64,000 nt of DNA from Tenacibaculum sp. M341 (GCF_004337695.1 NZ_SJXJ01000001.1:1-64000), one strand, 5' to 3'. Shown: positions 1-9,231, numbered from the stretch's first letter. Numbers and translations are program-made. The notes: generated by a model from the sequence alone, not told the origin.

Positions 1-117
1 TTTCGTTCTTTATTGAATAGATTTGACACCACAATTACTAGTTGGAAAGGCTTTAATTTCCTAGCATTTATTGTAATCGGATTAAAGAAATTTCATAAAA
101 TTGAAAAGTCAAGATGA
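1..117 (+). pseudogene. C-terminal end of a DDE transposase (partial at window edge)
   Basis: The first 39 codons are open from the window edge to a TGA stop at 115-117. They read as a typical end of an IS4/IS5-type DDE transposase: an RFDTT stretch, SWKGFNFLAFIVI and a basic tail. The rest lies outside the window, so I cannot say whether the element is intact or a remnant. No terminal inverted repeat could be recognised after the stop. The family call rests only on resemblance of this short tail. Confidence 0.45.
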
Positions 118-143
118 CTTCGAAGAAATAATAATTTCAAAAC

Positions 144-187
144 AAAAAAAAGAGCCTAAAATAAATTTATTTTAGACTCTTTTTTTG
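144..187. terminator. Bidirectional rho-independent terminator
   Basis: The stem AGAGCCTAAAAT / ATTTTAGACTCT (151-180, one mismatch) is flanked by an A-tract and a T-tract. It can end the transposase transcript on + and the dehydrogenase transcript on -. Confidence 0.8.
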
Positions 188-189
188 TT

Positions 190-1194
190 TTACGATATGT
201 AATTCCAATCATTTTTTAAATACTTGACTGCATTAATCAAAGCTGTTTTTGAATTGGTAGGGTTAAAGCCTAATTCAGTTTTAGCTTTATGAATATCGTA
301 ATCTTGTTTTAAACCGTAAAACATTTTGATGTATTCTCTTTTTAACAAAGGTTCCTTGCCTGTTAATTTACTACCTATTTCCATAAAAAAAGCAATGATG
401 TGAAGTGTGAATTTAGGGATTTTAGGAGGTGTTTTTAATTTTAAATCAGGAAACTCTTTAGAAACTATGTGTACACTTTCTTGGATAGAAGTGTGTTTTT
501 CGTTTGCTAAAATATATCGTTCTCTATTTTTTCCTTTTTTCATTGCCAAATAAGCCCCTATTGCTACATCTTTGACGTCAATCCAGTTCAAAGTTATGTT
601 AGTATCAGCAATCATTTCTCCTGTCATTATTTGATGAACTAACTTATTAGAATAGCTCAAATTATGACTTTTGCTACCAATCATAGCAGAGGGTAAAATT
701 AAAACAGTTCTTATGTTGAACTTTTTACTTAGTTCAAGAGCTAATTTATCTGAATCATTTTTAGAATTGTAATACCAATTTCTTCTATCACTATTGTATC
801 CATTACTTTCTTTTGCAGGAAGTTTTGTGAAATCTAAAGCAGCAACGGAGCTAACATATACAATGTTTTTAACACCACATGTAGCTGCAGCTTCAAATAA
901 ATTTTTAGTACCAGTAACATTGGTGTCATAAATTTCTTTTTTAGGGTTTTTAGCCCACATTTTAAAAGAAGCACCAACTGCGTAGATATCCGAAATATCT
1001 TTGAATGCTTTTATCATGGATTCCTTATCCATGATATCAACATGAGCTGTTTCGCATCCAAGTTCTTCTAAAATTTTCTTATTTTTTTTATTTCTGTACG
1101 TAGCAACAACATTAATTTTTTTATCAATCAATAATTTACAAAGATTGAAGCCTAAATGTCCGTTTGCGCCAGTTACTAAAGTTTTTCGATCCAT
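190..1194 (-). CDS. NAD(P)-dependent extended SDR (dihydroflavonol reductase-like epimerase/dehydratase)
   Basis: A cytoplasmic nucleotide-sugar or aldehyde/ketone oxidoreductase of the extended short-chain dehydrogenase family. The N-terminus has the Rossmann motif TGANGHLG (about residues 8-15), a catalytic serine in YVSSVAAL, and a YxxxK active site in WYYNSKNDSDK. Length (334 residues) is normal for dihydroflavonol-4-reductase-like members. An in-frame GTG lies three codons upstream at 1203, but the ATG at 1194 gives a more usual N-terminus. It lies downstream of a Crp/Fnr-type gene on the same strand (64 bp gap), and the two may be cotranscribed. The substrate cannot be read from the sequence. 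Confidence 0.85.
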   Translation of the reverse strand: MDRKTLVTGANGHLGFNLCKLLIDKKINVVATYRNKKNKKILEELGCETAHVDIMDKESMIKAFKDISDIYAVGASFKMWAKNPKKEIYDTNVTGTKNLFEAAATCGVKNIVYVSSVAALDFTKLPAKESNGYNSDRRNWYYNSKNDSDKLALELSKKFNIRTVLILPSAMIGSKSHNLSYSNKLVHQIMTGEMIADTNITLNWIDVKDVAIGAYLAMKKGKNRERYILANEKHTSIQESVHIVSKEFPDLKLKTPPKIPKFTLHIIAFFMEIGSKLTGKEPLLKREYIKMFYGLKQDYDIHKAKTELGFNPTNSKTALINAVKYLKNDWNYIS

Positions 1195-1258
1195 ATAATA
1201 CACTAAAATTATTTTTGTCTAATTTCAGTGAATATTTCAAAAGGAAAAATAACAAATG

Positions 1259-1825
1259 TTAGAAAACCTCTTTTCTGATTCTGCTTAATGAAGGAGGAGT
1301 GATGCCTAGATACGAAGATAAGTCGTTTACAGATACACTATTTATAATGTTTGGAGATGTCTTTAACACTTTTAAGTAACGATCTTTTGCAGTGAGAGTT
1401 TGAAAATCTTTAATTCGTTCCATTTTACATTGCAAAGCGTTGTTAGTTATTGTGTTGATGATTTTTTCAAAAGAACTTGTTGAATTGTAAAGAATTTGGA
1501 AGTTTTGTAGAGATAATTTATAAAGTGTACAATCTGTTATAGTCTCAAAAATGTCAGTAGCTATGGTTCTATTCTTGAAACTCTCAAAATCAACAAAAAA
1601 ATTAAGAGACTCAATAAGATGGTTAACAGTGTAGTTGTTTGAGTTGATACTATAACCTTTTACAATACCAGAGTCTAAAAAATAAATATAATTGGCTATA
1701 CTGTTAGCTTTGGTTACTGCAGTTCCTTTTTTAATGAATTCCAATTCAAAACTCTCTTTAAAGGTAAGAACTTCTTTGTGGTTAAGTATTTCAATATTGT
1801 TTAAGTAATTAATTAAGTTCTCCAT
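1259..1825 (-). CDS. Crp/Fnr family transcriptional regulator
   Basis: A cytoplasmic transcription factor with an N-terminal cyclic-nucleotide-binding-like beta-roll (about residues 15-120) and a C-terminal winged helix. The recognition helix region reads SVNDLSSYLGITPPSLSRIRKE (about 164-185). This is the short, 188-residue form common in Bacteroidota, without the cysteine cluster of FNR, so the effector is unknown. It sits directly upstream of the SDR gene and may control it. No palindromic site was evident in the gap between them. Confidence 0.85.
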   Translation of the reverse strand: MENLINYLNNIEILNHKEVLTFKESFELEFIKKGTAVTKANSIANYIYFLDSGIVKGYSINSNNYTVNHLIESLNFFVDFESFKNRTIATDIFETITDCTLYKLSLQNFQILYNSTSSFEKIINTITNNALQCKMERIKDFQTLTAKDRYLKVLKTSPNIINSVSVNDLSSYLGITPPSLSRIRKEVF

Positions 1826-1843
1826 TTAAACTATAAAAGTGTA

Positions 1844-1873
1844 TAAAAAAAGCCGTAACTAAGTTACGGCTTA
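1844..1873 (-). terminator. Rho-independent terminator of the M1 peptidase gene
   Basis: The stem AAGCCGTAACT / AGTTACGGCTT lies just after the peptidase stop and is followed, on the - strand, by a run of seven T (the A-run at 1845-1851). Confidence 0.9.
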
Positions 1874-1880
1874 TAATTGT

Positions 1881-4109
1881 TTATTGTTTGCTTTTAAAAT
1901 TGTCAAACTTGTTTTTGGTTTCTTTAGGCCAACTGTTATTTTGAGTGTCAATATCAGCAGTCTCTAAATCTGGGTCTAAAACAATTTTAGTAATTTCTTT
2001 ATCTGAAGTATATACTTTAAAAACTTTAGTGTCGCTTTTTCTCCAAATTTCAGCTGGATACTTTTCACGTTTTGTACTTCCGTCTTTGTATGTTAATTCA
2101 ACAATAATAGGCATAACTAATCCACCTGGTTTTTCAAACTCAACTTGGTAGATGTATTTTGGAAGTTTTTTAAGTTTTGATTTTTCGTTTGCAGGTAATG
2201 TAGATACATAGTTTTCTATTTTTGAAGTGTTAGCATCTTCTTTTTTATCTGTTAAGAAAACTAAATCACCTAAAGAATCAAAATAAGCTTTAGCTCTAGG
2301 GTTTGTTTTAATAATTTCCTTAACTCTTTCGCTTTTCTTATCTGTAACGTACAGTTTTTTAACTTCTTTAATTCCTATGTCATTAAAGTCAGTAGTGTAG
2401 AACCATCCTCTCCAAAACCAGTCTAAATCCATTCCAGCAGCATCTTCCATACTTCTAAAGAAGTCAGCAGGAGTAGGGTGTTTAAACATCCAGCGCTTAG
2501 AGTAAGTTTTAAAAGCGAAGTCGAATAATTCAGGACCTAAAATAGTTTGACGAAGTAAATAAAGACCTGCAGCAGGTTTTGTATATGCATTTGGACCAAA
2601 GTTCTTAACATAATCTCCTTGAGACATAATTGGAGATAAATTATCTTGGTTTAAGCTCATGTAAGGAACGATGTTTCTAGGTAAACTTCTTACTGGAAAG
2701 TTAGGGTCATAATCTAATTCAGCTAACATTTCAACAAAAGAGTTCAAACCTTCATCCATCCAAGTCCACTGACGCTCATCAGAATTTACAATCATAGGAA
2801 AAAAGTTATGACCAACTTCGTGAGCAATTACTCCAATCATACCATATTTTACTCTATCAGAATATGTTCCATCAGGATCTGGACGACCATAGTTGAAACA
2901 GATCATAGGATATTCCATACCTTGACGCTTAGCGTGAACAGAGATAGCTTTTGGATATGGGTAATCGAAAGTTAATTTAGAGTATTCTTCTAATGTATTT
3001 GCAACAACTCTAGTAGAGTGCTCTTCCCATAATGGATTCCCTTCTTTAGGGTATAATGAAACTGCCATTATATTTTTACCATTAATTTTTACTGCCATTG
3101 CATCCCAAATGTATTTTCTTGAAGAAGCAAATGCGTAATCACGAACATTTTCAGCTTTAAAATGCCAAGTTTTAGTTTTAGAAGTTCCTTCTTTTTCATT
3201 TTCCTCAGCTTCTTTCTGAGTAACGATGAATACAGGGTCTTTGTAAGAGTTTCTTGCTTTTTCGAATCTATTACGTTGTTCTTTAGTTAGAACTTGCTTT
3301 TCGTTTTGTAATTCACCTGTTGCATCTAAAATGTGATCAGCAGGAACAGTAATTTTTACATCATAATCTCCAAATTCTAAAGCAAATTCACTACGTCCCC
3401 AGAATTGCATATTTTGCCATCCTTCTACATTATTATATACACATAATCTTGGGAAAAACTGAGCTAAAGTATATGCTTTGTTACCGTCTTTAAATAATTC
3501 AAATCCAGAACGACCACCATCCTCAACAGAATTGTTAATTAAATAATTCCATTTGATTTTGAAAACAAATTCTCCATTAGGAGCTAAAGGTTGAGGTAAG
3601 TTAATACGCATCATAGTATTGATGATCGTATGTGATAAATCTCTACCGTCTTCATATTTTACAGATTCGATTTTAAAACCAAAATCTTTCTTTTTTCCCA
3701 TGTTGTCAGCAACAAATTCAGAAGGTTGTTGCCATCCATCAACTCCTTTCGATTCTGATAATGGAGTTTGAGAATCTGGAGCACGCATGTTTTGGTCTAA
3801 TTGAACCCATAAATATTCTAAATGGTCTTTAGAATTATTGTGATAAGTAATAGTTTCATCACCATATAACTTATCATTGGTTTCGTCTAAACGAAGCTCC
3901 ATTACATAATCTACTTTTTGTTGTGTATACTCGTGTCCAGGAGCACCAGAAGCAGTTCTGTAAGAGTTTGGGGTAGCTAAAACATCTTTTAGCTGCCTAA
4001 ATTTATTATTGTCGGTATGTCCAGCTTTTTTTTCTTTCTCTACTTGTTGTGCAAATGTAGAGAATACTGTAAATACCATAGAAAAAAGAATATAAGTAAG
4101 CTTTTTCAT
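1881..4109 (-). CDS. Secreted M1 family zinc aminopeptidase
   Basis: A zinc metallopeptidase of the gluzincin M1 family, exported by an N-terminal signal peptide (residues 1-20, ending TFAQ). The zinc site is HEVGH at 430-434 with the third ligand Glu 453, exactly 18 residues on, in the usual WMDEGL context. The exopeptidase motif appears as the related sequence GMEYPM upstream of the HExxH. Length 742 residues is typical of Bacteroidota M1 proteins with an N-terminal beta domain, a thermolysin-like domain and a C-terminal Ig-like part. There is no T9SS sorting domain, so it is probably periplasmic. It stands alone with its own terminator. Confidence 0.92.
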   Translation of the reverse strand: MKKLTYILFSMVFTVFSTFAQQVEKEKKAGHTDNNKFRQLKDVLATPNSYRTASGAPGHEYTQQKVDYVMELRLDETNDKLYGDETITYHNNSKDHLEYLWVQLDQNMRAPDSQTPLSESKGVDGWQQPSEFVADNMGKKKDFGFKIESVKYEDGRDLSHTIINTMMRINLPQPLAPNGEFVFKIKWNYLINNSVEDGGRSGFELFKDGNKAYTLAQFFPRLCVYNNVEGWQNMQFWGRSEFALEFGDYDVKITVPADHILDATGELQNEKQVLTKEQRNRFEKARNSYKDPVFIVTQKEAEENEKEGTSKTKTWHFKAENVRDYAFASSRKYIWDAMAVKINGKNIMAVSLYPKEGNPLWEEHSTRVVANTLEEYSKLTFDYPYPKAISVHAKRQGMEYPMICFNYGRPDPDGTYSDRVKYGMIGVIAHEVGHNFFPMIVNSDERQWTWMDEGLNSFVEMLAELDYDPNFPVRSLPRNIVPYMSLNQDNLSPIMSQGDYVKNFGPNAYTKPAAGLYLLRQTILGPELFDFAFKTYSKRWMFKHPTPADFFRSMEDAAGMDLDWFWRGWFYTTDFNDIGIKEVKKLYVTDKKSERVKEIIKTNPRAKAYFDSLGDLVFLTDKKEDANTSKIENYVSTLPANEKSKLKKLPKYIYQVEFEKPGGLVMPIIVELTYKDGSTKREKYPAEIWRKSDTKVFKVYTSDKEITKIVLDPDLETADIDTQNNSWPKETKNKFDNFKSKQ

Positions 4110-4304
4110 TGTTAGGTTTTAGTTGGTGTTATAAAAATAGGTGGAAAATTAATGAAATAAAGTTATGGAAAAAAATAAACCAAAAAATTAACAAATATTT
4201 ATAGTTTTCAAAACAATATTTTTAAGAGATTTATTAAAGGATGATTTCTTGTTGGTATAGTGTTAGTTCTCTTTTATTAATGCGAATTTTTTAATGATTT
4301 GCTA

Positions 4305-4312
4305 TAACTTTG
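4305..4312 (+). promoter_or_regulatory. -7 box TAACTTTG
   Basis: An exact TAnnTTTG match about 79 bp upstream of the small gene at 4391. The -33 TTG element is not clear. Confidence 0.55.
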
Positions 4313-4390
4313 CAAATTTTTAACAAAAGTAAAGTACTTTTTTTGTATTTTAGTGAAGTAATCATCAATCATTAAAGTATGCCAAGAGCC

Positions 4391-4582
4391 ATGTTCGAAT
4401 ACACCAAGGTAGTGTTACAAAAAGTAAGTTTTAATGCAGATTTATTTTGTAAAGAGTTAGAGAAAGCAGTATCTAGATTATTACCTTATGAAGTAGACGA
4501 ATTAGTGATATGGTTGAGACAATATACAGCTAACAAGCCAGAGTTGTATGCTTGTATGAATGTAGTTAATAGTAGAGTATAG
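4391..4582 (+). CDS. Small conserved hypothetical protein
   Basis: A 63-residue soluble, mostly helical protein beginning MFEYTKVVLQKVSFNADLF, a pattern I associate with a short conserved flavobacterial protein of unknown function. An ATG at 4379 would add MPRA; the internal ATG at 4391 fits the family better. It is monocistronic with a TAnnTTTG promoter, and convergent with the gene at 4591. No catalytic motif is visible. Confidence 0.6.
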   Translation: MFEYTKVVLQKVSFNADLFCKELEKAVSRLLPYEVDELVIWLRQYTANKPELYACMNVVNSRV

Positions 4583-4590
4583 TAACTTGT

Positions 4591-5079
4591 TTATCTACGT
4601 CTTCTTGGTCCGCCCCCGTTAAATGGCCCTTTTTTATGCATTCCGTCTTTTCTACGTAATTTTCGCATTAAAGTTTTGTTGAATTCATGTTCAGCTATTT
4701 CTAGTTTTAGAACTTTTTTTGCAGGTAAGAAAGCTAATAATTTTTCGTAAAATTCAGTTTTTTGCTCGTAATGAGACTTCTTTATTTGTTGAAGTAGATT
4801 TAAATAATTTTTAGCTTCCTTGTTAGAAAGGCTATCAACTCCACCTGAATTTTCAATTTTACTTTTGATTTCGGTTTTTTGTTGTCTAAACAATCTATGT
4901 TTAGATTTTTCATGTTTATTAAAAAGAGGCCAGAATTTTTCTGCTTCTGCTTCCGTTAAATCTAGTTGTTCAGTGATAAAAGCAATTTTATAAGCCTTTA
5001 TCTTTTTGTCTCTCTTTTTTTGTGCGCTTAAATTAACACAAAAACCGAAAAATAAGATGATAAGTATTGTTCTTTTCAT
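4591..5079 (-). CDS. Periplasmic Spy/CpxP-like helical protein of the ECF operon
   Basis: An exported protein (signal peptide MKRTILIILFFGFCVNLSAQ when started at 5079; an upstream ATG at 5115 would add 12 residues before the signal and overlap the preceding gene). The mature part is highly charged and helical, with the LDLTEAEAEKFWPLFNKHE pattern typical of the CpxP/Spy-like metal or envelope stress sensors that follow ECF sigma genes in Bacteroidota. The tail is Arg/Gly rich (GGGPRRRR). It is the third gene of a sigma / membrane protein / periplasmic protein operon. Confidence 0.75.
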   Translation of the reverse strand: MKRTILIILFFGFCVNLSAQKKRDKKIKAYKIAFITEQLDLTEAEAEKFWPLFNKHEKSKHRLFRQQKTEIKSKIENSGGVDSLSNKEAKNYLNLLQQIKKSHYEQKTEFYEKLLAFLPAKKVLKLEIAEHEFNKTLMRKLRRKDGMHKKGPFNGGGPRRRR

Positions 5080-5098
5080 TTGTATATATTTTGTTCTC

Positions 5099-5641
5099 TT
5101 ATTGTAATTCATCAATATAAGAGTTGTTGTCTATTGAGTTGAAATATTCTTCAAGACCATCATTGTTGTCTACAAAAGATAATTCTTCATCAGTAAAATC
5201 TTCATTATTTAATAAAGTTGAAAGCTCATAGGCTGAAGCATCTTCAAAAAAACTATTGCTATACCAGCTTTCTATATCATCAGCAGTAATACTTTCATTA
5301 GCAACTCCTGATTGTCCACTAAAGTAAAAAATACTAAAGAATAATAATATTGAAGCTGCAGCAGCTACAGTAACAAACTTTCTAATTTTACTATATAAAG
5401 AAATTACTTTTACAGGCTCTTCAGTATCTTCTTTTACACTGTTCATAATTGATTCTTCAAAAGAATCAAAATAATTATCAGGAACCTTGAAAGAATTTTT
5501 ATTAGAAAAACTAGATTCAATAATTTTAGCTGAAATTTGATCATCAAATTCATCTAAATAATTTTCAGGAATAGAAAAACCATGCTTTTGGTTTGTCTTT
5601 TCTTTTAAATATTGAACGCTATTTTCTAATTTTTTATCCAT
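5099..5641 (-). CDS. Single-pass membrane protein, probable anti-sigma factor
   Basis: 180 residues: a charged N-terminal cytoplasmic half of about 90 residues with two similar FSIPENYLDEFD / FKVPDNYFDSFE repeats, one transmembrane segment (about residues 92-110, VTVAAAASILLFFSIFYF), and an acidic periplasmic tail. Its position directly after the ECF sigma gene (35 bp gap) and this topology suggest an anti-sigma factor. There is no recognisable zinc-type ASD motif (HxxxCxxC), so the role is inferred from context. Confidence 0.65.
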   Translation of the reverse strand: MDKKLENSVQYLKEKTNQKHGFSIPENYLDEFDDQISAKIIESSFSNKNSFKVPDNYFDSFEESIMNSVKEDTEEPVKVISLYSKIRKFVTVAAAASILLFFSIFYFSGQSGVANESITADDIESWYSNSFFEDASAYELSTLLNNEDFTDEELSFVDNNDGLEEYFNSIDNNSYIDELQ

Positions 5642-5676
5642 TTTCTATATGTAAGACTTCATTTTTTGTAAAAGGT

Positions 5677-6222
5677 TTAATGATAGTTTTTTATGAAATT
5701 TTCAATTTTTTTTACAGCATGAAAATATGATGCTTTTAACGATCCAACAGAAGTTTCTAGTATCTCTGATATCTCATTATATTTTAAATCATCAAAATAT
5801 TTCATATTGAATACTAATTGCTGTTTTTGTGGAAGTGTAGCAATAGCCTTTTGAAGTATGAGTTGAATTTCTTCTCCAGAGAACCAATCGTCGCTTTTTA
5901 AATTAGAAACAATGGATTGTTTGTAATCAGAAATATCAACATTTTGTGATTTTGCCTTTTTGTTAAGAAAGGTTATAGCTTCATTAGTTGCTATTCTATA
6001 CATCCATGAGTACAGTTTGCTTTCGCCTTTAAAATTATCAATATTTTTAAAAACTTTTACAAATGTGTTTTGCAACACATCATCAGTATCATCATGAGAA
6101 ATAACAATTTTACGAATATGCCAATATAGTCTCTCTTTGTATTGAGAGACTAATATTTTAAAAGAAGCTTCTTTAGTGGCTTTATCCTTTAATTTAGTTA
6201 TAAACGTAATTTCGTCGGTCAA
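5677..6222 (-). CDS. ECF-type RNA polymerase sigma factor
   Basis: 181 residues with sigma region 2 (about 20-95; DDTDDVLQNTFVKVFKNIDNF and YSWMYRIATNEAITFLNKK) and region 4 (about 120-175; LPQKQQLVFNMKYFDDLKYNEISEIL). First gene of an operon with a probable anti-sigma factor and a Spy-like periplasmic protein, suggesting an envelope stress response that may regulate itself. A near-match -7 box (TAATTTTA) lies upstream. Target genes are not evident here. Confidence 0.9.
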   Translation of the reverse strand: MTDEITFITKLKDKATKEASFKILVSQYKERLYWHIRKIVISHDDTDDVLQNTFVKVFKNIDNFKGESKLYSWMYRIATNEAITFLNKKAKSQNVDISDYKQSIVSNLKSDDWFSGEEIQLILQKAIATLPQKQQLVFNMKYFDDLKYNEISEILETSVGSLKASYFHAVKKIENFIKNYH

Positions 6223-6282
6223 ATGATAATTGTTTTCATTTATATGACTCTAAAATTACAAAAAGGTTTAATTAAATTAGAA

Positions 6283-7722
6283 TTATTTTCTTCTTGAAAA
6301 TCCAAATAAGCGTTTTTCTTCAATAACTTCAGCAATTCCACTAGGTAACATTTCTTGCCACCCATCTTCATTGTTCTGAATCATTTTTAACACTTCTCTA
6401 GAGAAAACCGATAAAATTTCAGGATCAAAAGTGTCAATATCTACAAGTTTACCATTAATTTTAAAGAACTTGTAAAGCTCTTTCATTCTTGGGTGTACCT
6501 TAAGATTGTTAGAGTTGATGTATTTATCGTTTTCTGTATCTTTATATGGATACATGTATACTTTTAAATCTCTGTAGAATAATTTACCAAAGGCTTCTAA
6601 AATACCACCACTTACATTACGATAGTATTTTTCGTCAAAAATTTGAATTAAATTGTTAACACCCATTGCTAGTGCCATTCTTTCTTTAGTAAATTCACTA
6701 AAGTATTCTACTAAACGGTAGTACTCTTGGTAGTTCGTAATCATTACGTTCTGACCTAAAGAGCATAAAAGTTCAGCTCTATCTAAGAAGTCACGTTCAT
6801 TAATTTCTCCTTCAGCACGTAAATTACTAAGAGTTATCTCAAAGATGATTTGAGTTTTTTCAGGATTTACTTTTTTCTCTTGGAAAAAAAGTTTTTTAGA
6901 CTCTTCATACATATCCATATTAACCTTTGTTACAGGTCTAAAACTACCACGTAAAGCTAATATGTTTTTTTTGTAAAGAACTTGTGCAGGTAATAAGTTG
7001 TTTCCATCAGGACCAAACATTACGGCATTTGTCATTCCGTTTTTAACCAATTGTAAACTCATCAATCGATTATCAACATACATAAATCGTGGTCCAGAGA
7101 AATTAATCATATCTATTTCCAATTTATCTCTGTCGATATTGTCATAGAAAGATTTTAATAATTCTTTTGGATTATCATTTAAGTAGAAAGCACCATATAT
7201 TAAGTTTACACCTAAAACACCAAGAGTTTCTTGTTGTAAACGAGCGTCTGTTTCTTTAAAACGTAGGTGTAAAATAATTTCATTGTAATCTTCTAAAGGA
7301 TCTAACTGAAAACGAATTCCTACCCATCCATGTCCTTTAAATTTTTTACTGAAATTAATAGTTGCTACAGTGTTGGCATAACTAAAAAATAACTTGTCAG
7401 GATGTTTTTGACGATCTAAGCGATCTTCAATTAAATCCATCTCATGACGAAGCATTTTTTTTAATCGAGCTTCCGTAACATAACGTCTGTCAGCTTCAAT
7501 TCCATAAATAGCATCTGAAAAATCTTTATCGTAAGCACTCATTGCTTTTGCAATGGTACCAGATGCACCTCCAGCTCTAAAGAAATTACGAACAGTTTCT
7601 TGCCCTGCACCAATCTCAGCAAAGGTTCCGTAAATATTAGCATTTAGGTTAATTCTAAGCGCCTTACTCTTTGTTGTAGGTACACTACTTATTTTTTGAT
7701 CCCCTTTTAAGGTAATAGCCAT
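6283..7722 (-). CDS. Conserved cytoplasmic protein of unknown function
   Basis: 479 residues without signal peptide or membrane segments. I recognise it only as a long protein conserved across Flavobacteriia, often given unsupported enzyme names in databases; no nucleotide-binding or catalytic motif is convincing. The ATG at 7722 is chosen over 7749 because the -7 box TACATTTG at 7747-7754 would otherwise lie inside the coding region. It is divergent from the MBL hydrolase, with about 80 bp of shared promoter space. Confidence 0.6.
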   Translation of the reverse strand: MAITLKGDQKISSVPTTKSKALRINLNANIYGTFAEIGAGQETVRNFFRAGGASGTIAKAMSAYDKDFSDAIYGIEADRRYVTEARLKKMLRHEMDLIEDRLDRQKHPDKLFFSYANTVATINFSKKFKGHGWVGIRFQLDPLEDYNEIILHLRFKETDARLQQETLGVLGVNLIYGAFYLNDNPKELLKSFYDNIDRDKLEIDMINFSGPRFMYVDNRLMSLQLVKNGMTNAVMFGPDGNNLLPAQVLYKKNILALRGSFRPVTKVNMDMYEESKKLFFQEKKVNPEKTQIIFEITLSNLRAEGEINERDFLDRAELLCSLGQNVMITNYQEYYRLVEYFSEFTKERMALAMGVNNLIQIFDEKYYRNVSGGILEAFGKLFYRDLKVYMYPYKDTENDKYINSNNLKVHPRMKELYKFFKINGKLVDIDTFDPEILSVFSREVLKMIQNNEDGWQEMLPSGIAEVIEEKRLFGFSRRK

Positions 7723-7746
7723 TTTAGTTGTTATTTGTTTACGCAA

Positions 7747-7754
7747 CAAATGTA
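7747..7754 (-). promoter_or_regulatory. -7 box TACATTTG, with TTG 21 bp upstream
   Basis: An exact TAnnTTTG on the - strand with a TTG at 7776-7778 as -33 element. It gives a leader of about 18 nt for the start at 7722. Confidence 0.65.
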
Positions 7755-7787
7755 AAGAAAATACGAAGAATTAGTCAATTTTTATAT

Positions 7788-7795
7788 TACTTTTG
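7788..7795 (+). promoter_or_regulatory. -7 box TACTTTTG of a near-leaderless gene
   Basis: An exact TAnnTTTG whose last base is only 8 nt before the ATG at 7804, so the transcript would start within about 3 nt of the start codon. Confidence 0.55.
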
Positions 7796-7803
7796 TGTAA
7801 CAA

Positions 7804-8592
7804 ATGAGTGTGAAAAAACAATTAAAGATAACTTTTTTAGGTACGGGAACTTCTACTGGCGTACCTATGATTGCAAGTAAAAATGAAGTTCGATTTTCTG
7901 AGGATAGTAAAGATAAGCGTTTACGCTCGTCAGTAATGTTTTCTTGGGATGAGAATAATTATATAATAGATTGTGGACCTGATTTTCGCCAACAAATGTT
8001 GAGAGCTAATGTGGAGTCTATTAAAGGAATTTTATTTTCTCATGAGCATGCTGATCATATTGCTGGTTTTGACGAGATAAGACCTTATTATTATAGAATG
8101 GGTGATGTGCCTATTTATTCTGATGAAAGAGTTTTAAAAGCACTTCAAAAAAGATATGATTACATTTTTGCTACAGAAAATAGGTATCCATCAGCACCTG
8201 CAGTAGCACCTAGTGTGATTACAAAAGATGATGTTTTATTGTTTGATGGAGTAGAAGTATTACCTATACAAGTAATGCATGGTGATTTACCAATTTTAGG
8301 ATATCGATTTGGTAATGTGGCTTATTTGACAGATGTAAAAAGTATTCCAGAAGAAGAAAAGAAAAAACTACAAGGATTAGACGTTTTAATTACAACCGCG
8401 CTTAGAAGAGAGTCTCATAAAACGCATGCTAATTTAGAAGAAGCGTTAGATTTAGTAAAAGAGTTAAATCCTAAAAGAGCATACTTTAGTCATATTAGTG
8501 AATTGTTAGGATTTCATGAAGATATTCAAAAAGAGTTACCAGAGAACGTTGCTTTAGCTTATGATGAGTTAGAGGTTTTTGTAGACATGTAG
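7804..8592 (+). CDS. MBL-fold metallo-hydrolase (PhnP/RNase Z-like)
   Basis: A cytoplasmic metallo-beta-lactamase-fold hydrolase. It starts with the GTGTSTGVPM turn typical of the PhnP/ElaC/LipB-associated group, has the metal motif SHEHADH (about residues 79-85), a further MHGD ligand, the YLTD aspartate and a C-terminal SHISE histidine. Length 262 residues. Members act as phosphodiesterases or lactone hydrolases; the substrate here is unknown. No signal peptide. Promoter immediately upstream. Confidence 0.85.
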   Translation: MSVKKQLKITFLGTGTSTGVPMIASKNEVRFSEDSKDKRLRSSVMFSWDENNYIIDCGPDFRQQMLRANVESIKGILFSHEHADHIAGFDEIRPYYYRMGDVPIYSDERVLKALQKRYDYIFATENRYPSAPAVAPSVITKDDVLLFDGVEVLPIQVMHGDLPILGYRFGNVAYLTDVKSIPEEEKKKLQGLDVLITTALRRESHKTHANLEEALDLVKELNPKRAYFSHISELLGFHEDIQKELPENVALAYDELEVFVDM

Positions 8593-8676
8593 CACTTAAC
8601 TACCCTTATTTGATCAAAAATTAACTAATTATAAACGAATATTTGTTTAGAGCATAGAATTGTATGCGAATCTTCA

Positions 8677-8684
8677 TACTTTTG
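8677..8684 (+). promoter_or_regulatory. -7 box TACTTTTG
   Basis: An exact TAnnTTTG, 30 bp before the ATG at 8715. This supports that start over an ATG at 8664, which would lie upstream of the promoter. Confidence 0.6.
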
Positions 8685-8714
8685 AGGCAGAATTTAAATC
8701 AAATATTTAAAATT

Positions 8715-9206
8715 ATGAAAAAAGTTTTTTTATCAATTGTTATGACAATGATAGGTTTTGCTATGAATGCTCAAGATTCAAATACACAAACAGAAAAAGG
8801 AAAATTTGTTATTGAAGCTAATACTGGTTCAGAAGCAACAGGTAATACATCTTTTAGGTTAACTTCTGTAAATGGAAATACTGATGCAGCTATTGGTTTA
8901 GATGGAGGTTATTTTGTGGCAGATGATTTAGCTGTAAAGTTTGGATTAGGATCTGATTTTGGTGATGCTTTTACATACAAAGTAGGAGGAGAGTACTATA
9001 TCGCTAGTAAATTTCCTGTAGGTGTTGATTTTACAGGAGTTTCTGGTAATGGTAGAAGTTCAAATTTTGTAGGTGTACAAGGTGGTTATGCTTATTTTAT
9101 TGGAGAACATGTGAGTATTAAACCTGCTATTAGGTATAATATCGCATTAGATGAAGGAAATAATGGTGTTTTTCAAGGATTAATAGGTTTTGCTATATAT
9201 TTATAG
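8715..9206 (+). CDS. Small outer-membrane beta-barrel protein
   Basis: 163 residues: signal peptide (MKKVFLSIVMTMIGFAMNAQ) followed by alternating amphipathic strands rich in Gly, Phe and Tyr, ending in an aromatic/hydrophobic strand (LIGFAIYL). This is the 8-strand porin-like (OprF/OmpW-sized) barrel found in many Bacteroidota. Function unknown. Monocistronic with its own promoter and a terminator. Confidence 0.75.
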   Translation: MKKVFLSIVMTMIGFAMNAQDSNTQTEKGKFVIEANTGSEATGNTSFRLTSVNGNTDAAIGLDGGYFVADDLAVKFGLGSDFGDAFTYKVGGEYYIASKFPVGVDFTGVSGNGRSSNFVGVQGGYAYFIGEHVSIKPAIRYNIALDEGNNGVFQGLIGFAIYL

Positions 9207-9231
9207 AGAATAAATTATTATAATTTATAAG

